64,000 nucleotides of DNA, taken from the NCBI GenBank assembly GCA_009746045.1, contig RPFO01000102.1, positions 1,179,040-1,243,039 of the forward strand. The letters run 5' to 3'. How positions within the stretch are numbered: the first letter of the stretch is position 1; every line of letters begins with the position of its first letter. The notes beneath the pieces were generated by a model. It was given only the letters and a program-made list of their open reading frames with translations. It was not told the origin of the DNA and did no database searches. Shown here one piece after another: positions 1 through 11,422 of this stretch. The translations under genes and the position numbers were made by a program. This DNA is from Mesostigma viride. Its lineage: Eukaryota > Streptophyta > Mesostigmatophyceae > Mesostigmatales > Mesostigmataceae.

Positions 1-934
1 TTCCCATTCTGCTCTCGTCTGTGTCACCTGGTAGAACCCATCTCCCTGACAGGGACAAAGACCCGTTCCCTCCAAACAGACCTGAAGCACGCAAATGGAA
101 CGTGCACACTGCTGGCTGTGTAGGCAGCCCCACTTGGCAGGACCATTCAGGACCGTTCAGGACCGTTTACCATGGTTGCAATTAGTTAGCTCCCTTCGGA
201 TGAGCACCGGTCATAGCATCGCCCGCAGTCCCTTACTTGTGTGACATGCTTGGCCATGGTCTCTATCGAGCATATGATGGTTAGGGTGGGGTGACAAACA
301 AGGGTGATGGTGGGGCACCTTTATCCATACAACCCTGGTATGTAGGCAGTCCACGTGCCTTCAAGCAATTGATGTAGGCAGTAACTTCCACGCATGTCTG
401 CAGAGATGGGTGGCGGCCGGGAGGTTAAAATTGTAACGAGCAAGGCACAGGTCCGCTCCCTCTCAGACAACCCCTAATGGGGGAGGGTGGGGGTGGGGGG
501 GTAACCCCCACTTGACTGACCCTCTCAGACGACCAATACAAATGATGATACATCACTTGATGTTAAAACAATCGTTCAATAAGCTTTCTTTAGGAGATGC
601 TGAGCCACTCGTCTGCTTCATGATGTACAGAATTTGTGTCTTCCTCCCCCCACCCCGCTACCCCTGCCTCAACCCCGCTGCCGAACTTAGTGTGCCAATC
701 CATCCTCCGAAAATACCCCCCCCCCCTCCCCCCGCCCCCCCCCCCCTAAAAACTTGACAACATCCTACACAATACAAAGAAGAAAAGTTCCAAAAAAAGC
801 TTAAATTTTGTGTGCCAATCCATCCTCCTGGCTTCCAGTGATTAACGTCCCTGGTAGCTGTCTTATCCTCTCATTCACCTGCAGCTCATCAATCTTCGTT
901 TCACACAAATCCCATCCGCCCATCCGCCCCACCC
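1..934. other. Non-coding, C-rich flank; no gene recognised
   Basis: I see no exon that I can support here. The stretch 707-750 is almost pure C with a few T and A. It may be intron or upstream sequence of the chromodomain gene that follows, because the exon at 1483 starts at a splice acceptor and its earlier exons must lie to the left. Confidence 0.5.
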
Positions 935-1344
935 TACCAACCTACCAACCAACCAACCAACCAACCAACCAACCAACCAACCAACCAACCAACCAACCAA
1001 CCAACCAACCAACCAACCAACCAACCAACCAACCAACCAACAAACCAACCAACCAACCAACCAACCAACCAACCAACCAACCAACCAACCAACCAACCAA
1101 CCAACCAACCAACCAACCAACCAACCAACCAACCAACCAACCAACCAACCAACCAACCAACCAACCAACCAACCAACCAACCAACCAACCAACCAACCAA
1201 CCAACCAACCAACCAACCAACCAACCAACCAACCAACCAACCAACCAACCAACCAACCAACCAACCAACCAACCAACCAACCAACCAACCAACCAACCAA
1301 CCAACCAACCAACCAACCAACCAACCAACCAACCAACCAACCAA
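935..1344. repeat. (CCAA)n tetranucleotide microsatellite
   Basis: About 100 near-perfect copies of CCAA/AACC run from 935 to 1344, with one visible interruption near 1040 (an extra A). It is open in several frames on both strands only because a 4-bp unit gives a 12-nt, four-codon cycle without stops. It lies about 140 bp before the splice acceptor of the chromodomain exon, so it is probably intronic. Confidence 0.95.
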
Positions 1345-1482
1345 TCACATACCGTGTCTCGATCTCCTGTTACCTTTTAACCAACGTTTAGTGTCTTATC
1401 TCACGACCCCCCCCCCCCCCCCCCTTCCCCCTTTTGCCATTTTTCATTTCTACTTCACCAAACCCCTCTTCCCCACCCACAG

Positions 1483-3588
1483 CTGGCGGAGCGGGATCCA
1501 CCATACCGCGCCTCCACCGCGTGGCTCACGCAGCAGCAGCTGGAGGCGCGCGCCCCCGACAAGCTCTTCTTCTACCGCCTCGCGCACCGCGAATCGCTCG
1601 CCCGGGCTGAGGAGCAGATCCGGGAGAGACGTGCGGCAGGAGTCAGCAACGCCGACGCCGGCACCGGCGACAACGACGACGTGGACGTGGACGTGGAAAG
1701 CGACACCCTTTTCGCAGCGACAACCGCGAGATCCCCCGCTGGGGGGGCAGCATTTGCCGCTGCTGCTGCCTCATCCCCCGGCAGCGTGAGAGCTGTGGGA
1801 GGAACAACGATCGCGAAATCCCCCTCCTGGGCCGCCGGCGGAGCTGCCAATAAGGGGCCAAATGCTGATAAGACTCTGTCACCGGCAAAGGGGTCGTCGT
1901 CTTTGGCGTCCCAGGGGGCAGGAAAGGGGGGTGCGTCGTCGCAAGGGACGAAACGGAGAGCGTCCGCAGTGCCCACTCCAACGGGGGCCGACAGCAAGGC
2001 CCTTTCAAAGGGCAACAAGGCCCTTCCACAGGGCAAAGGGGCCGGGGCGGTCAAAAAGGGGACCGACGGGGATGTCCGGAGAGAGGTCCCTGGGGTAGAC
2101 CTCTGGGAGGGCGACGTCAAGATGTATAAGACCGATGGGAAAGGGAGTACAGGTAGCGAGACTGGGCGGGACGGGGGGGGGAATGGGAAAGGCGGCATGG
2201 GGGGTGTACGGGTGCCGGGTGCTAGCAAGGGCACGAGTGCTCGCAAGGCCGCGGGTGCCAGCAAGGCGGCCGGTGCCAAGAGCAAGCCCGGTGCTGCGAC
2301 CTCTTCTGCCGCTGCCGCTGCTGAGGTACGGTCATCCCGTGGGGCGCAAGGTGGGAGCTCGGTGCTGGGAAGGGATGGGACGGGCGGGGCCGCGGGCGGG
2401 GCGCAGACCAGGGAGGGGGGTGCGGGCGCGTCGAGGGTTGACGAGAGCGGACGCGTTCAGGGTCTCCGGGAAAGGGGTATTGATGAGGATGATGACGATG
2501 ACGGCGATGATGATGATGAAAATGAGAGCGGGAGCGAGAGTGGGGGCGACAGTCAGAGCGAGAGTGACAGTGGGGGCGAGGGCGGGGGCGTCTTCGAGGT
2601 GGGTGCGATCCTCGCGCACAAGGGGGGAGGGGGGAAAGGGGCTAAAGGGGCTAAAGGGGCTAAAGGGGCTAAAGGCGGGAAACGGGGCAAATGGGCGAAA
2701 GTGGGCAAAGTGGGCAAAGCGGGCAAAGCGGGCACTGGCATTATGTACCTGGTGCAATGGAAGGGGTATGACCCGAGCCACGACACGTGGGAGTCCAGGG
2801 ACAACCTGGCGCAGGGAGCCTCGCGGATCCTGCGGCAGTACGAGGTGGCGCATGGGCTGGCGCCACCGCGACGCAAGGCCCCAAGCAAGAGGGCGAGTAA
2901 GGGCCCAAACAAGGGGATGAGCGAGGGCCCCGGAAACGCGGGGGCAAGGGGCGGGGGTGGGGCCAAAGGGGGGGATGGGGGAGGCAGCGGGAAAGCCAAG
3001 GGGGTCACCCGGGTACCTTCGAAGGCAGTCAGCAAGGGCGCAGGCCCGGCCGGGGATGGGGACGGGAAGGGTGAGTGGGAAGGGGAGGAAGAGAAGGCCG
3101 CAGGGGTGGGAGGAAACGGGGCCACGGGCGAAGGGAAGGGTGTGGGGGTGGGCAAGAAGCGTGGGAGAGGGGCAGATGCCAGTAGATCGGCGAAGAAAGG
3201 CAAGAAGTCGGGTGATGAGGCTGTTGTGGTGGAGCCGGCCGCGGTGGGCTGGGTGGTGGAAGTGGTTACGGAGCCCTCGGAAAGGGACGACGTGTTGATG
3301 CCGTCACCGGCACCGACGTGCACAGTGGGGGAGGGAGGGGAGCGGGCCCAGGGAGGCTCAGGGGCCGGGGAGGCCTGGGCGAAGGGTCCAGGGGGCATGG
3401 GGTGGCAAGGGGGTGTTGCTGGGGGGGATGGCGGAGGGGATGGCGGAGGGGATGGCGAGGAGGGGGAGGGGGGGGAGTGTGAGGTGGACTGGCGGGCGTT
3501 GTTGGAGCCGCGGTCCGAGTTGCCGTGGGGTGAGGCTCTGGGCCAAGGAGGGCAGGGGGAGGACGATGAGATTGTGGAAATCGGATGA
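1483..3588 (+). CDS. Chromodomain protein, terminal exon (5' exons not seen)
   Basis: The exon opens after a C-rich tract and CAG at 1480-1482 and is open to the TGA at 3586-3588 (701 codons). There is no good ATG, so this is an internal/terminal exon and the start lies further left. Counting residues from the GTG at 1681, an acidic stretch (about 267-303) leads into a chromodomain. Its first strand is F305-E-V-G-A-I-L-A-H-K314 and the second part is Y356-L-V-Q-W-K-G-Y363, followed by a TWE motif and a C-terminal helix ending near 390. F305, W360 and Y363 sit where HP1 proteins carry the methyl-lysine cage. Between the two halves lies an insert of about 40 residues rich in GAK repeats. The rest is Gly/Lys/Ala-rich and probably disordered. 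Chromodomains bind methylated histone tails, so a nuclear chromatin role is likely; the exact family is not recognised. Confidence 0.8.
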   Translation: MAERDPPYRASTAWLTQQQLEARAPDKLFFYRLAHRESLARAEEQIRERRAAGVSNADAGTGDNDDVDVDVESDTLFAATTARSPAGGAAFAAAAASSPGSVRAVGGTTIAKSPSWAAGGAANKGPNADKTLSPAKGSSSLASQGAGKGGASSQGTKRRASAVPTPTGADSKALSKGNKALPQGKGAGAVKKGTDGDVRREVPGVDLWEGDVKMYKTDGKGSTGSETGRDGGGNGKGGMGGVRVPGASKGTSARKAAGASKAAGAKSKPGAATSSAAAAAEVRSSRGAQGGSSVLGRDGTGGAAGGAQTREGGAGASRVDESGRVQGLRERGIDEDDDDDGDDDDENESGSESGGDSQSESDSGGEGGGVFEVGAILAHKGGGGKGAKGAKGAKGAKGGKRGKWAKVGKVGKAGKAGTGIMYLVQWKGYDPSHDTWESRDNLAQGASRILRQYEVAHGLAPPRRKAPSKRASKGPNKGMSEGPGNAGARGGGGAKGGDGGGSGKAKGVTRVPSKAVSKGAGPAGDGDGKGEWEGEEEKAAGVGGNGATGEGKGVGVGKKRGRGADASRSAKKGKKSGDEAVVVEPAAVGWVVEVVTEPSERDDVLMPSPAPTCTVGEGGERAQGGSGAGEAWAKGPGGMGWQGGVAGGDGGGDGGGDGEEGEGGECEVDWRALLEPRSELPWGEALGQGGQGEDDEIVEIG

Positions 3589-5368
3589 GATTAGGTAGCC
3601 ATGCGCACAATTGTCTGTAATTAGTTGCTGATTTCATATAACTGTGTTCTCATTCTCTACTCTGCGGATCCCGATTAGATTACTCGTATAACTTAAAAGG
3701 CAACCTAGTTACTCACGGACCACCCTACGTGAGGCGTGAGTTTAATTGTAATTTTATCCAGCGCAATGGCGGCACGATGAGTTTGACGCGGGCACCTATA
3801 TTCTTCCCGTGTGTCATGCACACCTGCCATTGAGGATTCATGCATATATGGCATTGAGGATTCATGCTCCGTACGTGACCTAGCTTCGGCTAGCTAGTCA
3901 ATCTGGAGATTCCTGCGATATTGCTCCCGACCGAGGCTGGCGTATAGCAGCATTAAATGAAATTAAATTAAATTATAACATGCCTCCGGGGGGAGGTCAT
4001 GTAGCACATATTTCATGATGGATGGGGTGGAGGAAGCCGCGTGATCGAACTATCCTAACTCTATCTAGAAAATCCTAACTACACTACTCATCAAAACGCC
4101 TCCTCCGCTTGGGGGGAGGTGGCTTGCCCACAGGGTCGGGCGTGTGCGCCTTGACAATCTTCTTCCACCGCGTCTTGTCCTGCATGGCAGTCCAAAGACA
4201 GATAGCAGCATATCTTGACATTTTGAAGCTATGGACCTGCACCATTTAAAATTTAACTAAATTATGACATGCCTCCGTTGGAGGGTCATTAATTAATCAA
4301 TTATCACATAGACTGCGTCATGTGGGTACCCGAATAAAGGAACGTTTGTTGCTTTCTGACGACAATGTAAGATCGGTTGATATTAGTTTAAACTAACTGA
4401 TATATTCGGCTACGTCCTCTAGGTTTGTACGTCACACTACAACCAGATTCCAGCCGTGGTCAACCTGCCTACTTCGGCGATACTAGAATATCGCGTTGGT
4501 CCGTGCGTAGTACTCCTGCGCACTTAGGTCTAGTGGCGAGTCATCTTCAATCGATTGAGCAATATCGGACATATTGGCGGCGTGCCAAATCAGAATATAC
4601 GCTTGGCTGATCTCGATAGTACCGGCTACGCCCCCTTCTCAAGAAGCTTCCAGCCGTGTTCAGCCCGTCTCACGTTTCGAGACTGAACAAGTCTCGAGTG
4701 CAGACACGTGTGTAGTACTCCTACACACAGATCTCGTTAATGATTTATCTAGTACCAAATCCGAAAGGCTTGCATCACTCCCCGGAAAGGAGAACTTAAT
4801 TTTGCGGATGACTGTAGGTCTCAGTTGGCGATGCCTTAGGATCCGGAGACGTCCGTCCTATAGTCAGCAAAATTGGTGCGAGAGGTCCCCAGTTCGATTC
4901 CGGCCTGGATTCATTTGTAGATCGCGTTATTCCGCGTTTTCCACGAACCGGCACTGAACGCAAATGGTGTTCACCTTTGCGGCGTGCCAAATCAGAATAT
5001 TGGCACCCCTCTCCGGTAAAGAGGTTTTTCGCAGTTGGGCTGTTTCGAAACGTTAAGTGAGATGCCTTCGGATCAGGAGACTCACACAGCCGCGAAATCA
5101 TGCCAAAGGTCCTATGTTCGATTCCTTGCTGGTAGCTCCTAGGCTTTCTTACTTTCTGTGTTCCGCGGAACTGATCTCAGATTTGGGCAGCTAGCGTTTT
5201 CACATTTGTTGCTTTCTGACGACAAAGGAACCTTCAAACCCTATACACAGGATGGGACGGTCCTAAAGCGCACTTTTCTGGAAACCATACCTAGGCCTTC
5301 CGAGCACATTCAGACCTGGTTAGACTGTCTGGGTTGGAGACTAGTGTCTATACTGAGGCCATGGTGAT
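3589..5368. other. Intergenic repeats; no gene recognised
   Basis: No exon is supported. Near 3960-4010 and 4235-4290 there are two hairpins of the CTCC...GGAG kind next to short AAATT or TTAA tails in minus orientation. These match the 3' ends of the ORF1-only elements found elsewhere in the window. From about 4430 a tRNA-like dispersed repeat begins (separate entry). Confidence 0.5.
4430..5140 (+). repeat. SINE-like dispersed repeat with tRNA-type B boxes, partly duplicated
   Basis: Two copies of GTTCGATTCC, a good RNA polymerase III B box, lie at 4892-4901 and 5116-5125, each about 50-60 nt after a similar GGATC(C/A)GGAGAC block. The phrase GCGTGCCAAATCAGAATAT appears twice (about 4583 and 4983), so the unit is internally duplicated. 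A related copy lies in inverse orientation at 36585-36945. It is dispersed, tRNA-like and non-coding, which fits a tRNA-derived SINE. I could not fold a full tRNA cloverleaf. Confidence 0.5.
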
Positions 5369-6150
5369 TGGGGCTATACCAGTTACCCGGCGCCGAAGCC
5401 CCGGCTGCTCGACGGGAAGGAGGTCCAGTTCCGTGATCGCTTCAAACTGCTGGGGAGCATGCTCCCCGACACCGCCGACGATGTGGACATCCGCGTCGGC
5501 CTGGCCTGGGCCAGGCTTCGTTCGCTCAACCCCTACTGGCACTCGAAGGCCTTGGGCGAGCACCGCAAGCGAGTGCTCTTCAGCCGGGTCCTGGTCCTCA
5601 CGGTGCTCACCTATGGCGCCGAGGCATCAGTGGAAGCTCACCAGGACATGCACGCTGGCCGCCCGGCTGGACGGCATGGTTACCAGGATGCTCCGACTGG
5701 TCCTGAACATAAGGCTTTCCACACATAGGTCTTTAGAGTCTTTGTATCAGGGTATGCCTCGCATTTCGGACGAGATTAGGCAGCGTAGGATAGCATTCGT
5801 AGGACATCTTGCTTGCACCAGTCAGGTAGACACCGACCTCGGTCTGGCCGGCCCCCAGCGGCTTGGCCAACCAGGGCGGCATATCCTTGACCTGGCCTGG
5901 CCGCAAGGACATTCCTAGAAAGATGGGTAAACCTGCCATGAACTCAATACACCGGCAGTTGCTGGCCGACCTAGTGGTCCCAGCCCTGAGTGAGTTTGAA
6001 CACCGCATTTCCTCCCTCTCTCTTGCTTGGACTGCTATGCAGAACAAGAAGAGGTGGAAGATGACTGTCCAGGCTCACACGCCAGCCCCTGTGGGCAAGC
6101 CCCCCCCCCCTGGGAGGAAGGGGCACTTTGCTGAGTATAGTCGTTAGGAT
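5369..6150 (+). pseudogene. LINE ORF2 C-terminal fragment (copy A), frameshifted
   Basis: Readable pieces are FKLLGSMLPDTADDVDIRVG, then LVLTVLTYGAEA, then after a frameshift near 5640 LDGMVTRMLRLVLNI, and RISDEIRQRRIAFVGHLA. This series is the region behind the polymerase domain of many APE-type non-LTR retrotransposons (the TYGAETWTLT...RMLR...GH block). The polymerase motifs themselves are absent, so the copy is 5'-truncated and dead. Its 3' part continues in another frame to about 6147. Confidence 0.7.
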
Positions 6151-6394
6151 TTCCTAGATTACGGCTTAATTAGAGTTCTAAAGCTTAGTTCGGTTTCGCG
6201 GCTTCGCCCACCTCCATCCATCCAGCAAGGGAATACGTGCTACATGATCTCCGGCACGTGTCTATGAATAAATTAGTTCATCTCCGGCAACGGAGTCATG
6301 TTATCAGTAATTTTTAATGCTCGGCACATGGCGTGGGCGCAACTCCATGACCACCGCCGCTGGTGGAGCAACGCCGCCCTACCCCGGCCGGATC

Positions 6395-7010
6395 GAAAAG
6401 CGTGATCGACCTCTTCAAGGTCGTCATTCTGATGATCCTGACCTACGGCGCTGAGACCTGGACGCTGACGCAGGAGCTGGAGCAACGACTCGACGGCAAC
6501 GTCACCAAGATGCTGCGCGCAAGGCCCTTAACATCCCCTTTGGTCTGCACATTAGTAATGAGGTTTTGTACGCTGATTTGCCCTATGTTTCCCACATTCT
6601 TAGGCACAGCTAGGCGCCTGGGCCTAGCCGGGCACCTGGCCCGCACAGATCAGGTAGACACATCAGATAGACTCGCTGGCACCAAGCCCGCCTAGCGTGG
6701 GCGTTATGTCCTCACCTGGCGTGCCCCAGGCTGCGCGCCGCAGGGCCGCCACCCGTGGACGTTTCGTGATAGAGTCGGCATGAGAGAGGACATGTGCTAT
6801 AGCCTAGACGTATACCCTAGACGTGACGGGCTCACACCCGGGCAGCCTCCTGGTTCGTCTGTAATATGGAGGCAGATGGTACGCAAGGATAGATGGCAAG
6901 TAGTGATGAAGGAGAGCACGTACCCCCAAGTCTGCGGGGGCTCCGTGTGTGACCCGGCGCGTAGTATGGCATTCATAGCGATTCGGGTCGTGGTGCCCAC
7001 AACCCTGTGA
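6395..7010 (+). pseudogene. LINE ORF2 C-terminal fragment (copy B)
   Basis: It reads FKVVILMILTYGAETWTLTQ, ELEQRLDGNVTKMLR, then a frameshift, then RLGLAGHLARTDQVDTSDRL and a tail with RKDRWQVVMKE. It belongs to the same family as copies C and D but is a separate insertion. Frameshifts near 6520 and 6610 and a stop near 6695 inactivate it. Confidence 0.75.
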
Positions 7011-7018
7011 CTAGGACC

Positions 7019-7190
7019 AATTAATTAATTAATAGACACGTGACTAGCTGCGTCACGTGCTAGCATAAGTTTTCAGTGGGAGGGGAACATGGGATGGAAT
7101 GGATTAATTAATTAATAGACACGTGACTGCGTCACGTGAGCCGCATAAGTCCTCAGTGGCAGGGGAACATGGGATGGAATGGATTATGCT
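7019..7190 (-). repeat. Two tandem LINE 3' ends with palindromic hairpin and TTAA tail
   Basis: Two copies of about 85 bp lie head to tail (7019-7103 and 7104-7190). Each has a TTAATTAATTAA tail, the hairpin arms CACGTGAC/GTCACGTG (7120-7138 in the second copy; the first has a longer loop) and then the block read on the minus strand as CATTCCATCCCATGTTCCCC. The same 3' end is seen in plus orientation at 9800-9885. Confidence 0.7.
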
Positions 7191-7191
7191 A

Positions 7192-7650
7192 GCGTGACCT
7201 CTTCAAGGTCGTCATTCTGACGATCCTGACCTACGGCGCCGAGACGTGGACAATGACACAGGAGCTGGAGCAACGACTCGACGGCGCCATCACCAAGATG
7301 CTGCGCAAGGCCCTTAACATCCCCTTTGGTTTGCACATTAGTAATGAGGATCTGTACGCTGATTTGCCATATGTTTCCCACATTATTAGGCACAGGCGCC
7401 TGGGCCTAGCCGGGCACCTGGCCCGCACAGATCAGGTAGATACATCAGATAGACTAGCTGGCACCAAGCCCGCCCAGCCTGGGCGATATGTCCTCACCTG
7501 GCGTGCCCCCGGCCGCGCGCGGCAGGGTCGCCACCCGTGGACTTTTCGTGATAGACTCGGCATGGACATGTGCTACACTAGACGTGTCACGTGACGGGCT
7601 CACCCCCGGGCAGCCTCCTGGTTTGTCTGTAATATGGAGGCAGCCATGCC
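7192..7650 (+). pseudogene. LINE ORF2 C-terminal fragment (copy C)
   Basis: This is the least damaged copy of the family. It reads LFKVVILTILTYGAETWTMT, QELEQRLDGAITKMLRKALN, NEDLYADLPYVSHIIRHRRL and GLAGHLARTDQVDTSDRL in one frame up to the stop at 7592-7594. The polymerase domain is missing, so it is a 5'-truncated insertion. Confidence 0.75.
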
Positions 7651-7659
7651 ACGAGCCAC

Positions 7660-9640
7660 GAGCCACGAGCCACGAGGTAGCCATGGCTGACGGCGGAGCT
7701 CATAACTTTCACGTTTGAGCACCGAATTTAGCCGTGAATATCACAATCGACGCGTCTTTCTACGACGCACATGCTGATATAATTTTCCGACGCTATTACG
7801 CAATATACGATGAGCAAACGCCCATCGACGCAACGCAGCCTGACGGCTGCGCTCGGCAATGAAAATACGTCTGCAGCTCCGGCTGCAGCTTCGCCATCAG
7901 GGCCGGAAGGCGGTGGTGACCCTAGTCGCGCACTGGTTGTCGCCCAGCACCCTCCCGGGCTTCCTGCCTCGCCCTCAGCCTCGCCCGAGCCAAAACGCAG
8001 CCGCCCAACCGAACCAAGCTGGTCTGAGCGCGACTTTGACGTTGACGGGTTATTTTCCACCTTCGACGGTGCCAGACCCGGCTTTTTCGACATGCCACCC
8101 ATCAAGATACTGGAGCTCGTGTTTTATGGGTCATACGCCTCCATTTTCGACCTGTGCCAGCGCCTTCACAGCCATTACCGCCTCCGCCCTGGACCTGACG
8201 GCCGGTTTACTCACCGACCTGAGAACCTGGCCCGCTGGTCTCGCCCCCGTCTTCAGCTCGCCGCCCTCTTTTCCATCCTTGACCGCTCTGTCACGGACCT
8301 CTGGACCCCCTCCCCCTTGACCGAATCCACCTTCCTCCTCCACCTCCAAGCAACCATCTCACAGCACGTGACGCCCCTAGCTGCAGATGTGGCAGCTGTG
8401 GGTCGCACGCTGGCTGCTGAGCTCCCCACCATCCCCACCGCCACCGCCACCCTCCTCGCCTCCACCCCCCCCCCTCCGCCCCCACCGACTCCATCACCGC
8501 CCAGCTCCGCGACATTGACCAACGTCTTAAGGATAATGCCATCGCTATCGAGGTCCTGCAGAACACCGCGGGCCTCACCGCCCAGGCGGTGAAGGACATT
8601 GCCGCCAAGCCAGCCTCTGCTGGCCTGGCCGGCGATGCTCCTCCCATCACGACCTGGGCGGACATGCTTAAGCAGCACACCACCTCCACCACCTCCGCCG
8701 TCGCAGCCCAGCTCCAGCGGCAGACGCTTGACCTCCGCGAGGAGGCCGAGCTTGCCAAGCGCAGCCTTAACGTCATTGTCAAGAACCTCGACATGGAGGA
8801 AGGTGAGAATTCCGAGAAGCTTGCACGTGCGTTTGAGAGAGAAATTCTTAGTCGCATGGGCCTTACTGGTGAGATCGACCTGGTCGCCCACCGCCTTCCC
8901 CGCGCGCGGGGTAAGGCAGGGCCGCCCCCGCTCCTTCTCACCTTTAAGACCCCGGCGGACAAGATTTCTTTTCTCCGACGCCGCAAGCGGCTCGAGAAGA
9001 CTCTCTTCACCCTTGACGACGACTTGACCCTGGCGCAGCAACAACGGCGACGGGAGCTATGGCCCACCTACTTCCAGCTCCGGCAGACCAAGGCGGGGCA
9101 GCCGGTGTACTGGAAGGGGGCGACCATCTACGTCGGCCACAAGCCCTGGCAGGCGACCCCCGCGGCCCCAACGACTCCAGACGCCCCAGCTTAGGGGAAT
9201 ACAGCAGTAGTAGTGTAGAATAGATAGACCGTGGCCATGTACATGTACGCCTCCTAGAGGCACTATCCTAGCTAAGCCACACGCTTTATTTAATCATGTA
9301 CATGTGTGCCTATGATGTGCCACACTCCAGATGATGCCTAGCTTTATTTAGCTCTGTTGTGCCCATGCAGGGAGTAACTCTCTGCTGAGACGCCATGCCC
9401 TAGCCTTTTTGTATAGCTATGCTGATCTTCCCCCCCATGACAGGCTCCCCCTTCGCTGGGCATAGCCTGAAGATCATGGGGATGCAAGTGCCCTGGTGCA
9501 CCTAGAGCAAGGGTCCTTTACATCCCCACCCTTGCAGGAAGTAGCTTAGGATGTATGATAGGCCATATGCCCCCTCTCAAGGGCTATGTGCTACATATAC
9601 TCCCAACGGAGTTATGTTACAATTCAATTCAATTCAATGG
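7660..9640 (+). mobile_element. ORF1-only LINE-derived element, nearly complete
   Basis: The element has a 5' leader (about 7660-7809, with a CCACGAG repeat at its start that is also present near 45215), one ORF1 (7810-9194), a 3' UTR of about 400 bp, a hairpin at 9593-9617 with arms ACTCC/GGAGT and ACATA/TATGT around the loop CAAC, and an (AATTC)n tail at 9620-9638. No reverse transcriptase frame lies between ORF1 and the 3' end. The same ORF1-to-3'-UTR join is seen at 37160-37795, which argues that the missing ORF2 is not a local deletion. Confidence 0.7.
7810..9194 (+). CDS. L1-like ORF1 protein (coiled coil, RRM, C-terminal domain), one frameshift
   Basis: The ATG at 7810 opens a frame that runs to a C-rich homopolymer at about 8466-8490. 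There the frame changes and continues (ITAQLRDIDQRLKDNAIAIE) to the TAG at 9192-9194, so a single base indel splits it. The order is: Pro/Ala-rich N-terminus, a helical part with coiled-coil character (about 8490-8770), an RRM-like part starting LNVIVKNLDMEEGENSEKLA, then PPPLLLTFKTPADKISFLRR, and a C-terminal piece RRRELWPTYFQLRQTKAGQP. This is the layout of L1 ORF1p, an RNA-binding chaperone that packages the element RNA. The indel could be real or an assembly error in the C run. Confidence 0.75.
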
Positions 9641-9885
9641 AGGCAGATGGTTCGCAAGGATAGATGGCAAGTAGTGATGAAGGAGACCACGTATCCCCAA
9701 GTCTGCGGGGGCTCCGCGTGTGACCAAGTATGGCATTCATAGCGATTCGGGCCGCGGTGCCCACACCCCTGTACATAACTAGGACCTAGATAGCTTATAC
9801 AATCCATTCCATCCCATGTTCCCCTCCCACTGAGGACTTATGCTCACGTGACGCAGTCACGTGTCTATTAATTAATTAATTAATG
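9641..9885 (+). mobile_element. 3' end of the copy B/C LINE family
   Basis: It begins directly after the (AATTC)n tail of the previous element with the end of ORF2 (MVRKDRWQVVMKETTYPQVC), followed by about 110 bp of 3' UTR, the CACGTGAC/GTCACGTG hairpin at about 9845-9863 and a TTAA-repeat tail. It is an extremely 5'-truncated insertion joined to the tail of an older element. Confidence 0.7.
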
Positions 9886-10440
9886 CTAGCTATCTAGTTC
9901 CTAGTTATGTACAGGGGTGTGGGTACCACCCGGCCCGAATCGCTAGCTATGAATGCCATACGCGGTCATGCACGCGGAGCCCCCGCAGACTTGGGGATAC
10001 GTGGTCTCCTTCATCACTACTTGCCATCTATCCTTGCGAACCATCGGCCTCCATTAATTAATTAATTAATAGACACGTGACTGCGTTACGTGAGCCTTGG
10101 CCTCCATATTAATTACAGACAAACCAGGAGGCTGCCCGGGGGTGAGCCCGTCTCGTCTAGGGTAGAACATGTCCATGCCGAGTCTATCACGGAAAGTCCA
10201 CGGGTGGCGGCCCTGCCGCGCGCGGCCTGGGGCACGCCAGGCGAGGTCATATCGCCCAGGCTGGGCGGGCTTGGTGCCAGCTAGTCTGTCTGATGTGTCT
10301 ACCTGATCAGTGCGGGCCAGGTGCCCGGCCTGCTAGGCCCACCAGGCGCCTGTGCCTGAGAATGTGGGAAACTTAGGGTAAATCAGCGTACAAATCCTCA
10401 TGACTAATGTGCAAACCAAAGGGGATATCCGGTTCCGATA
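9886..10440 (-). pseudogene. Two more 3' fragments of the copy B/C LINE family, inverted
   Basis: On the minus strand, 9886-10050 repeats the ORF2 end (KDRWQ... block) and 10052-10440 holds a second, longer piece with its own TTAA tail and hairpin at 10052-10095. The longer one reads ...ARTDQ, TSDRLAGTKPAQPGRY and RHPWTFRDRLGMDMF. Together with 9641-9885 they form an inverted cluster of one family. Confidence 0.65.
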
Positions 10441-11422
10441 GCTTGAGAAATCTGGAGGGACAGCTGTAGAAACTTTATATCATCGTGCTCGTCATCAAAA
10501 GACGAGTCTGATGCAACCAACCCGATGACATTTCATGGCCGGAGTAGAAAGTTATGAGCATTCTCGGAGCTACCATTTTGCCGCAATTCTCGGAGCTAGC
10601 TCGCCCATGCATTGATACTTGCATGGAAATGTCACCCTTTCAAACGACCCAAGTTTATACCCTATACTTCGTTGTGCCCAAAACTGCAACAGGTGACATA
10701 CATTCCGATCAATTTGGTTTCAGACATCACCCTTGCTACGCTGGTTGTCTCTTTGAATCATGGTAGGCCCTTTGCCCAGATTCATGCAAGAGGCCATTTG
10801 TTTGATCTCTCAATCAACCATGCTTGGATTCAGTGTGCATGTGCCTTGCCAGGCCCTGCAGCCCGCCGACCTCGGTTCAACCTCCAGATGGACGCATTCA
10901 GGGCGGTCGCCACGGTAACCCACAGAATGGTGGGGGAGAGAAGGATGCCCGCCCATGGGTCCTGTGTGTGTGGTAATTATATGTATAAGTGATATATTTG
11001 TTTGTTTGCGAAGTGGCGGTGGGGATGAGAGCCACGAAAGGAACAAGCAAGGAGAACCGTGAGAAAACATTTGATAGGGTTAAGGGGACACGATACCCCT
11101 AAAGTTGCAACCCTTGCCAACAATTCTAGCTAGTTTGCAGGGGAGCACCACGAGAAAACAATAGATAGGGTTAAGCGAGGAGAGCCGCCAGATGACGCAA
11201 AGGAGAAAGGACCATGGGATGAGGAGAGGGGCAGAGGATCGTTGGACAGGAAAAAGCAGGAGAGCTGCACAGATTCTTGGAGTGTAGTAAGAAACATTTG
11301 CTCAGAAGGGAGTTACATGACTACGGCAGAAAGGTAGCCAACTGCCAACCTTTAACACAGGAAGGGACCCGGGTTGTGACGGATAGAAGAAGGAAGGATT
11401 GACTTCATAATCTCCTTTTTAA
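10441..11422. other. Intergenic, nothing recognised
   Basis: I find no exon or repeat family that I can name. The stretch lies downstream (3') of the minus-strand TSPO-like gene, so it should contain its 3' UTR and polyadenylation site, which I could not pinpoint. Confidence 0.4.

Noticed and set aside
808-1380. Open frames with NQPT or WLVG repeats
   Set aside because: They are the automatic result of a (CCAA)n array read in frame; there is no conserved protein and both strands are open.
1572-2285. Antisense frames over the chromodomain exon
   Set aside because: GC-rich coding sequence leaves the opposite strand open; the chromodomain is on the plus strand.
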